Shown piece after piece: positions 53,901 through 64,000 of a DNA stretch of 64,000 nt (the first letter of the stretch is position 1; each line of letters opens with the position of its first letter). A program made the translations under genes and the position numbers. Source of the DNA: Muraenolepis orangiensis. Lineage: Eukaryota > Chordata > Actinopteri > Gadiformes > Muraenolepididae. Where the stretch lies: NCBI GenBank assembly GCA_027704905.1, contig CM051005.1, positions 12,947,388-13,011,387 on the forward strand, read 5' to 3'. The notes beneath the pieces were generated by a model. That model was not told the origin of the DNA. It saw only the letters and a list, made by a program, of their open reading frames with translations, and did not search any database.

Positions 53901-55412
53901 GTGGCCCCCGTTGGTGGGAAAAACCAACGGGAGGAAGAAGAAGGTTAGAGGAAGAGGGAGAAAAGATGGAGAGAGGTGGGGGAGGGAGGGATGGAGAGAG
54001 AGAGGTGGGGGAGGGAGGGATGGAGAGGAGAGGTGGGGAGGGAGGGATGGAGAGGAGAGTGGGGGGAGGGATGGAGAGGGAGAGGGAGAGGGAGAGAGAG
54101 ATGGGGGAGGAGGGGGAGTGAAGTGTGAGGAGAGGCCCCCATCCTGGCCAGCTGAGAAGGAAGAGCCTGTTCAATAAAACCTGTTATTAAGTCTAAAAAA
54201 GGGAGAGAGAGAGAAAATAAAGAGGGGGAGGGAGGAGTGGGAGGCAATCGAAGGCTTTTCAGAGGGAGAGAAAAGGCTGCCAAGAAACCGTGGACACCTG
54301 TTGCCTTTTTCTACACTCAGAAATAATGTGGATAGGATTGAAGCAAAAAAAAACCATAAAAAACCCTCAAAACGTGTGTAATCTATTTAATGTGTCCTTT
54401 ATCTCGTTTAAGGGATCAGCGTGGGGAGTTTGAAAAGAAAAGGCTTCGTGATTGTGCTTCGGCGCGTGTTTCTCCCCTCTCTCCCCCTTCTCATTTATAC
54501 AATTCCACCGAGCTCAGCAACATTTTTTTGTTGTAAGAATTGTAATGGATGTTCCGCGTTGGGATGACGCGAGCTAAAGACCTTTCTCCTCAAGCGAACC
54601 AGGCACACAGCCGGCTGAATGCAAAGGCTTGGCCTTCTGGTCACCACCCTCCCCCCCCCCCCCCCCCCTTTCCTTGGCAACCAGGCCTCACCACTGTGAC
54701 ACCTCATAAAGGATAGCCAGAGACTCACAGTGTGTTGCCTTGAAGCAGGTCAAGTGAGGCAAAATAAGGACAAATGACATATAAGACCATGAGAACTGGT
54801 ATGACCGAGGGGGAGGAAATGGGGGTGGTGGTGGTGGGGGGGGGGGAACACAGAACTAAAGCCCACGAGACACAAACAGCTTGTTTAACTCAAATTCCAA
54901 TATAGCTAACTAGGATCTGCACCGGGGGGGGGGGGGGGGGGGGTATAACTACTGCAAAAGGGGTTGAATTATAATCCTTTTATATTCTGTCTATTCCTTA
55001 GCTGTTGGGAGGGAAGCGAAGAGCCGCAAGTTTATTCTTTTTTTTAAATAGTTCACAAAGAATGTCTGTCATTTCCTACTTCCATATGAAGCTCCATTTT
55101 TTCCCTTTTGGAACAATGGGAAAGGGTCCAAAATCTTCCATGGGGAATTTTTTCTTGCGTGGCCCTACAAACGGACGCCATATTGTGACAGAATGGAAAC
55201 AGGCTGTTGCTACCACCCCCCCCCCCCCCTCTCCACCCCAACAAGAATGAAGATTAAGAACTATAAACCCAACGGGCTCTCACGACTGAAGAAGAAGCCC
55301 TTCCGAAACATGCCAGATTTGAGAATAGCTAATTCATCTCAGGATGGAGGTTTTCGATGGCAGACCTGAATCTGTCTGGCAAATTCATTTATCTGGGATC
55401 TGGGAGGCTGGT

Positions 55413-55451
<39 letters not shown>

Positions 55452-56703
55452 TTGAACCCGGAGATAAAAGAGGTGTTTGAAGCACGAGGCAGTCTGGACA
55501 GATGTCTGAAGTTTATAACGCCCCTTGCACATGCTCAGTATGTCCTCCAGAGAAGTAAAAAAAACAAAAGAGAGAAATAAGGTGTGGACCGCAGTGAGAT
55601 TAGTCAAGAATGCATGGTGAATGTACCTCATTTGATGCTGGCTTTGAGAAGGAGAATATTATATGTGCACAGATGGGGAAAGGATAATGATTGCTAAGCT
55701 GTCCTAACCCCTTAATCAGTGTTCCCTGAACCATGAACCATGAACCTTACCTGTGACGCAAATCTAGGCTCATGACTCAAGATTCAAGAAAATAATATTG
55801 TAACACCCACACCCACACACACCCACACACACACACACACCACACACACACAGGGTGAACGGGCTCGCCAATTAAGTGCAAAAAAAGTATATGCTATTGT
55901 CAATGTGAAAAGGGCTTCAAATGTCACATGCTACTGAACCTGCCAATCAGCTCTTGGAAGCCACCTGGCTTGACCTGAGCCGATGGCTAGACTAGGGGTC
56001 AAGGGTCATCCACTCGTCTCAAAAGGCTGTATGGAATAACCTCCCCCATCCCTCTCTGGGTGAAGGGGTCTATCCATTATCTAACCCCGTGACCACGGCT
56101 CACATGCAAGAACACAAGCTTTCACGTTTCAAGATCTTGCATGAACTTCCGCAAATCGTCGATATATATCTGCAGACTTGTTTGCAGACTGAACCCTGAT
56201 CCCTTCATACATTTCATTGGTTCAATGACATCTCAGGTGACACCACGACACAAAGACCAATAATCCTCATCCTACTAATTCATGATTGCGTGAATGGAGG
56301 GTGAAGGAGGTGATCTTCCGTCTGCGTCACTGGGGGGGGGGGGGGGAGGGGGGAGAACGGCGAGCAGGCACACCTGCAACCCGATAGGAACGTTCCATTC
56401 CCCCCCACAAAGCCCCTTGGAACAGGAGAACAGGAGCGGTGTTTTTTTCGTCTTTGGAGGTGAAGAATTACCTTGTTCTTTGTCAAGGCCGGCGGTGCTC
56501 CGGGTGGGGGTGAAAGGTCATCTCCGCGTCAATATGTGAACTCTGCACTGAAGCTTCGGGGGGGGGGGGGGTGGGGGTATGGTCCGAACACTAATGGTCA
56601 CGTCGAACATGACAGCTGCAGGGCTCGCGTTGCATATTGACACTTGCATGGTTTGTGGAGATGCTCTCCACACATTATGAGAAGATGTCCAATGTACTGT
56701 GTG

Positions 56704-56912
<209 letters not shown>

Positions 56913-58869
56913 CCTTAGAGAGCATTTCATTGACCTCCATGCAAGTGTTGTAGCACACAGAGGCCTACAACACTATTGAACAGTAGACATTGCTTCTGAA
57001 GCCTACTCTCTCCCCGGTAAAAAAGACACCAAAGTGAATTGTGTGGGGGTGGAGTAGGGGTGTGGGGGGGGGGGGGTGGGGGGTGGGTGGAGTAGGGGTG
57101 TGGGTGGAGTAGGGGTGGGGGCGGTGTGAGTGAGTCCAATAAAATTTTGCGCTCCAAAGATTTTTGGTTTTCCTTTCGGGGAAAAAAAAGGCCACATTGC
57201 ACATGTTGGCTAATTTTAGCAGACTGTATATTGTCCACGGTCATTAAGGTGAGGCGCTGTAGCCTACTAAGCGTCTGGAGCTCAAATCTCCAGATGGCAC
57301 AAAGAGCGTATAGGGGGGGCCTGGCTCATGAACCGTAAGGCACTGTATGTGTTGGCACCATGACACTCAAGCGCCACATGAGTTTTTCTAAAGGCCTACA
57401 AAAAAGAAAAATCTTAAAGTTTGACCATAGCCTATTTTAGGCCAGGAAAAAAGTTAAAGCAGCATAGAAGCCCTTGGTAATTTTGACTGATGTAGCGATT
57501 TGCATCGTGGACATATATTCAAAATAGCCTATACACCATGAAATCAGTAGATCTAATAGCTTTTTCGTGTAGGCTAATTAAGGCAAAAAATACATTAAAT
57601 TACATTACATCCGTACAGCCTATTTTTATCAAAGACGCTCCGAGAGATGGTTTGGATAATATGCTTTATTACATCCGCAGGTAGGGTCTACATTTTGGAA
57701 AATCATTATAGGAGGGTTTTTTTTCGTTCAGCGTTTTTTGTGTTTTTTAAGTCGCTTGCGTCAGCGCGCTTATTTTAGGAGAGAAGGGGGCATGCTTCTT
57801 TGCGCGCACATCGCACGGTGTGTGAACCGCGCGTGGGGGGAGGGGGGGGGGGTAGGAATAATCACAGATTTTTTTTTTGTCTTCAGGTGTTTGAATCGTT
57901 TTGACAAGAGGCGGGTTAAATGACAATACAATGACAGATGGTTTGGACAAAAGAGAGTACGCATTGTCAAACTTAATTATAAGTGATACAGATTATGAGC
58001 TTTTGTCACATGGCTTTTGTCACAGACGACAGCAATTTAAGCATTTGCATTGTTTTATTTTAGGCTATTTAACCAATGGGTGCAGTATTTGAGTTACTTT
58101 TTTTATGTGCGAAGGTCTGAGGAAAATGATGAACCTTCAACTAAAAATGTGCAGGACACACTTGAAAAGTTGTTGATTATAGTAAAGGGGGAATAAGGTG
58201 TCAAGGCGGACGGTTAAAACCGCGTTTTCCTCGACCAAGGACCCCCCCCCCCCCCAATTACGAAACGAACGATCAGAGGCATCCCTGTTTGAAGCGCAAA
58301 TTCACATGCGCTGATTAGGAGACATGTGCACACTGTCCGTTGAGCGCGCCTATAGCAGGAGGTTGACCGCTGGCCCGTGTCTGGGAGCAGCACGCCGCGC
58401 ATAGCGTTATGCACCCGGTCAGTGTTACAACGATTTTCACGACGACTGCCAAATAACGAATATATGCTTTTAATAGCCTAACGTTTACACTCAGCGACAA
58501 AAAAAAACGGAAAACGTGAGCAATGACCCCAAAATACATTTTCGGACTAGACATTTTTTCTGGCCTATTTTAATGAGCATGCACACACTCTATTGTTAAA
58601 AAAATTAAAATAAAAAGATGAGTAACGTTGCATGTATATGATCACATACTGTGTATATATATTACAATATCATACTTACAAAAACAGTGCATTGCAAGCC
58701 TCTGTTTGCAACACAGAAGGATATAACGTCCTCCCGATGTTGAGCCTACTTCTGTGGAATTGTTCAAAGTTGCCACAGTGGCGTTCCGCTGTGCTCACTT
58801 CTCCTCCATGCGAACTCCATCCAGTCTGTGTCCACCTCTCCGTCTGAGATCCACAGCTCACGTCTGTTT

Positions 58870-59045
58870 GAGAGGCGAGGGGGAGGGCGCCCGGTTTACA
58901 TGGAGCACCGGGAGTGCTCCCATTGGCTCAGGGAAGATAGCTTGATATAATTTGCGTCTCCAATTGGACAATAAGGTGGAGGGGCGGGGGCTGGTTTTAC
59001 ATTATTCAATAGAAGTCGGACGGGGGAGCGGACGATGCGAGCACT
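58870..59045. promoter_or_regulatory. Promoter-like patch: CCAAT boxes and GC box
   Basis: ATTGG at 58922, CCAATTGG at 58960-58967, a GGGGCGGGG Sp1-type site at 58981-58989, CpG-containing flanks (GGGCGCCCGG, CGGACGGGGGAGCGGACG). No open gene is attached within the window, so it could drive a gene whose exons start beyond 64 kb, or a minus-strand non-coding RNA. Confidence 0.4.
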
Positions 59046-59843
59046 AGTCTAGTTAGGCTACCAAACAATTGCCTATGTCCTGAAAAATATGAATTTAGAT
59101 AACTTATTCCCTCAGCGTCTCGCAGTTACGAAACACTGAGTTCGTGCATGCGTATAACGAATTCAAATTAAACTTTTATATACAACGCTGTTCCACCATG
59201 CTAGAGAAATAGCTCTAACACGTTGTACACCCTCATGCCAAATATGTGAAAACGTGTCATGTGTGTCTGTCTGCGCAGACGTGTGCGTGTAGGCCTACAC
59301 ACCAGGAAGAACAATCCTCTTTCTCGTGGCATAAGTTCAACGTAGCCCCAGTGCATTCCTAATACACTCCATGTATTAGGGATGTAGTATTCATATTCCT
59401 CGCAGGCTGTAGGCCAACGAGAAAGAGTGAGCTGCAGAATCCTCCACACATAACAGGAGAAGTAGGGTGAAATGGTGCATGTATAATTCCCTCTTCAGAC
59501 CCCGTGGTACTCGGAGAGTACTCGGCTGAATCAATAGCGCTCAAAGCTTTCTCATGTTCCCCTCTAGCGCTAACGGGGTCAGGGAATACTAGATAACAAG
59601 CTTATATTTACTTGGAATATATTTTCATGGAACAGGTACATACTTACCAAACCGAGTACTTAGATATACTCATGTACGCAGGGAGTACACAGGACTGTAG
59701 ACGTCACTGCAGGCATGTCTCTTGTCAGTTTACTGCTTCCCACACCCCACTAATATAATGAAATATGTATAGCCCCCACCCCCACCCCCTCCATAGTAAC
59801 AATACACTCAGTTCCACTGTCACTACACCGCTTTATATATAGG

Positions 59844-60142
<299 letters not shown>

Positions 60143-60312
60143 TGTCTCTCACACGCACACACACGCACACACACACACACACCATGATAGCACATTTGAG
60201 ATGTTAACCTGCATACTGAGCTATGGATGAGGTATGAGGAGACATCCCCCCCACCTAACCACAGCAGGGGGCTCTGCTCCGACCGGTAGCCATGGTGATT
60301 GAACACATTTCT

Positions 60313-60466
<154 letters not shown>

Positions 60467-60951
60467 CTCAGCACAGCATAACGACATTGTGTCTGCACAC
60501 AGGTCTTTATGAGGTGCAGACCTTGGAAGCACTGAACAGGAGGAAGGAAGCGACCACATGTAAGCTGGCTCGCAAACGGGGAGGGTGGGGGGGAATTGCA
60601 TTGTGACTCCGGGTTTTATGACAGGTTGACATGTCGCACACACACAAATGAGCTGGCTGTTGTTATGGACGGTCTCCTTGTTCTCTGTAGTAATTTTTTT
60701 TTCTTTTTTTTTCTGGCTGGCTGGCTGCTGGTGCGCCTCGTCCCAACAAAACAGCACATCATCATCTGATTATGGTGTGATTCGGTTGAAAAGACATTTG
60801 CATAGCCGGGCGGAATAGGGCTCTTAGAAGTAACACCTACATTTCATGCCGTCTAATTTTAAACCTCCAAATGAGAGCAACAGCCTTGGATGGATACTCC
60901 TTTAATCTAGTAATCTGCGCTTCCTCTTGGTTGAGCCCCTAACATGCATAA

Positions 60952-61086
<135 letters not shown>

Positions 61087-61857
61087 AAAGAGTATGTGTG
61101 TATGTGTGTGTTCATATTTGTGCATGTTTGTGTGTCTGTGTGTTTAGGCATGTGTGTGCCTGTGTCTTTGTCTGTGTGTGTTTGTACGTGTGTGTGGCGT
61201 GTGTGCGTGGGTTTGTGTGTGTGTGTACTGAATGTGTGTGTGCATGTGCCCACTCCATGCGTGCATCTGTGTTAATTACAATGATGAACTAACGGCTCCT
61301 TGCGGGACCATACCTGAGCTGCCAAGCGCACACATGGCACCGCGCCCAGCAACAAAGTGGGAAGATAGCTAAATGTGTGTGTGTTGTACTGTAGATTTCC
61401 ATGACAACCTATCCTCCTCCTTTAAAGCCAATGCTCAAACCATTTGGTGGTGACACACTGTGCCCAGCTAAGAGTGACATCTCCCACTGCTTTCCGTTAT
61501 TAGTTCTCAGACTTTGTGTCGTTAGAGTTATCCAAGGAGAAACCGTTTTGAATTGTCGGCATCGTAAGTGTTTCTGGTCGGGGGGGGGGGAGGTTCCGCC
61601 AGTGGCTGCGTGTACACGGCGATGCATTAAGATATCAGATATCAGACTCACCGTTGCGTTAACGACGTTATATCGAGATAATAGAAACGAGTGCTGGGTC
61701 TGGCCGAGAGAGAACGAGGCGTCGCAAAATGCCCTGCTCTCGTGTTGTGCTCTTGTGTGGGAGAGTCAATGAGTCTGGAGCGAGTGAACATTTGCGTAAC
61801 AATAAAGCGTTAGCAAATTAAAATGTTCGTTAGGTTGTTAAAAACAACACAGGGTTT

Positions 61858-61988
<131 letters not shown>

Positions 61989-62539
61989 GGACCACCTTGA
62001 CCCAGGGCCAACATGGCAGTGAACACCTCCCATTGAGCAGCATTTTCCTGTGGTACCACGAGCGAACCCTCCATCTCAATTAATCACATTGGCTTCTAAT
62101 GGAATGCTTCCCCTTCTGGATGGGGCCCATCCCAGAGGGGTCCGTCGTTTTCCCCCCCCCCTCGCTGAAGCTGTTCTGATTGCCTGAGCACACACTCCCG
62201 GCTTTAGAGTCACTGCAGATGTCTGCTAATTGTGGTTATTATGGGGATCGGAGGGGGGTAGGAATATGTAATGAATTTCCCATTGCTTTTCATGCTCTGC
62301 ATCCTTTGGTGGCGTGCATCTGCTGTACAAGGGGAACATCCGCAGGGTTTGGAGAGGAAGACACAAGTGACAGAGGGCAGAAGGCTTTTCTTTTCGGGGT
62401 CCTGTAGCATGGCGAGTTAAGCCAAAGTGGGTCCACCCCGGTGCTTCTGTTCATTTCTCTGCGACAAACCAAAGCCTTGAATTCTTCCTTCCTCCCCTCT
62501 CGCCACATCTAAACCCTGTTTGGTTTTTTTCCCAGCTCT

Positions 62540-62656
62540 ATCAACCCACCCAACCACCCCCCCCCCCCCCCCCAACCCCCCCCCAAGTCTTGCATGTCTT
62601 GGCTCTCGTCCTCTCTCTCCTCCTCCTCCTCCTCCTCCTCCTCCTCCTCCGCCTCC
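62540..62656. repeat. Poly-C tracts and (CCT)n run
   Basis: C17 at 62557-62573, a second C run just after it, and (TCC)n at about 62620-62650. Confidence 0.9.
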
Positions 62657-62829
62657 TGTCTCTTCTAGGAACTTATCCTCCTCCTTCATGCGTCTTTCTC
62701 TTGTCCTTCTCTTCCCTTTCCTCACCCCATTCTATAATTCATCTCCAGGGCTCCTGTGTTGTTTTCCCTCTTCCAGAATTTTTTTACCGGCTGTCCAATC
62801 ACGAGAGACAGTGTGCTTGAGTCCAGATC

Positions 62830-63285
62830 AACATCCAAAGTGTGAATCATTCATGTGAAAATGAAGTACTTTGTGGTGGAAAGAATATCACCACTAAAAT
62901 ACCCTTTTTGAATAACAGTAGTTAAAATGGGGAATATGTGGATGCTGTATTGTAAGTAATGACGCTGGTATGTAAATTAGCTATGCAAATTCAAAAGCCA
63001 TGAGAAATGAGAGGATTATAATGCGACCTACTTCGTGTCCCGTTATACTAAAACTGCTGTCACACTATTCTGGACATCAAACTGGAACTAATCCGATTCA
63101 TACATGCTGCACATTATTAAAGCTAAATATCAGCCACAGCCGGCCCTCTTACACAAAGATTGTGTGGAAAATGCAAACACGGCTGATTTATAGCGAATGT
63201 GCTTTTGCAAGGCTAGAGTTAGTTAATTCCTCGGGGGCAAGTGCCCTTCCTGTCGTACCGATCAAAGGATATTTTTTGATATGAG
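62830..63285. promoter_or_regulatory. Unique low-repeat block, candidate regulatory element
   Basis: An island without simple repeats between microsatellites. It contains AAATTAGCTATGCAAATTC (homeodomain TAATT-type core next to a POU octamer ATGCAAAT) and AGTTAGTTAATTCC. No splice-bounded reading frame. Function is inferred only from composition. Confidence 0.25.
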
Positions 63286-63308
63286 CATTACTGCTGCCGA
63301 CCCCATGA

Positions 63309-63663
63309 GCATCACCGCCTCTGTGTGTGTATGTGTGTCTGTGTCCAAATGTGTGTGTATGTGTCCTTGTGTGTGTATATGTGTGTGTGACTGCATTTAT
63401 GTGTTAGTGTTATGTCATTTTTGTGTCTTTGTGAGACATTGCGTGTGTGTGTGTGATTGTATGTACTGTATATGTCACCGTGTGTGACATATATACGTGT
63501 GAGTGTGTAAATGTAGTGTGCATTTTGTGGGAATGTATGTGTATGTGATTGTATGTATGTGTGCGTGCGTGTGTGCATGCATGCGTGTGCTTATGTGTGC
63601 TTATGTGTGTGTGTGTGTGTATGCATGCGTGTGCTTATGTGTGTGTGTGTGTGTGTGTGTGCT

Positions 63664-63719
<56 letters not shown>

Positions 63720-63840
63720 TATGTGTGTGTGCTTATGTGTGTGTGCCTACATGCTCCTGTGTGATCATGCATGCCTTTGTGTATGTGTGTGTGTGTGTGT
63801 GTGTGCGTGCGTGTGTTTGTGTGTTGGGTACACACATACG
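63309..63840. repeat. Degenerate TG-rich repeat with (GT)n cores
   Basis: GTGTGTATGTGTG-type units, with purer GT runs at about 63640-63660, 63668-63716 and 63785-63805. Confidence 0.9.
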
Positions 63841-64000
63841 CGTGTGCATTAGTCTATGTGTCCATCGCTGGGTGGGCTTGCACTCGTTCCCTCCTCCCCC
63901 ATCACTGAAGGCTGTATTGTGTGTTTCTGTTGGCATGGCCTACATGCTCAGCCAAGCATGGTCCGGTGTGGTACAGTACACACGTCTCCACCGTCCACTG

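Noticed and set aside
53753..54177. 88-122 codon frames rich in Glu/Arg/Gly or Pro/Ser
   Set aside because: Low-complexity GA-rich tract with open frames on both strands and no splice or family support.

Overview
The window looks like teleost fish genomic DNA. It has short exons with GT-AG introns, vertebrate gene families, fish-type transposons (RTE/Rex3-like and L2-like LINEs, a pogo-like and a hAT element, tRNA-derived SINE, a Ty3/gypsy relic) and very dense CA/TG microsatellites. No bacterial, CRISPR or prophage content is present. Gene names below rest on protein motifs and family sequences recalled from memory; no search was run.

Layout: 0-4.6 kb is repeat DNA (a CCCTAA-rich degenerate array, then a broken Ty3/gypsy pol). 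chrng, the muscle acetylcholine receptor gamma subunit, is on + at 6.05-13.67 kb with 12 coding exons and 566 aa. A phospholipid scramblase gene is on + at 15.4-18.6 kb with 7 exons and 299 aa. It converges on eif4e2 (4EHP cap-binding translational repressor), on - at 25.83-20.27 kb with 7 exons and 236 aa. Just upstream of eif4e2, on the same strand, is capn10 (calpain-10), on - at 40.72-26.95 kb with 11-12 coding exons. capn10 introns hold an antisense RTE-like LINE, a hAT element with a perfect 8-bp target duplication, and a full-length U2 snRNA gene. A small CC chemokine gene (CCL20-like, 4 exons, 98 aa) is on + at 44.3-45.0 kb, behind a kappaB-like site and a TATA box. From about 45.8 kb to the end no coding gene can be supported. 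That stretch holds poly-G/poly-C tracts, purine/pyrimidine tracts, long CA/TG arrays, a CCAAT/GC-box promoter-like patch at 58.9-59.05 kb and a few unique candidate regulatory stretches.

How the genes relate: chrng next to eif4e2 is the neighbourhood I recall from human 2q37, where capn10 also lies, and CCL20 is on 2q36. This supports orthology. The genes do not form one pathway (synaptic channel, membrane lipid scrambling, mRNA silencing, protease, chemokine); their proximity is syntenic. The most interesting local structures are a coding exon of eif4e2 hugged by complementary (UG)n and (AC)n tracts, the U2 gene inside capn10 intron 1, a perfect 36-bp-arm hairpin 3' of the chemokine gene, and a possible capn10 last exon whose reading frame crosses a CA microsatellite.
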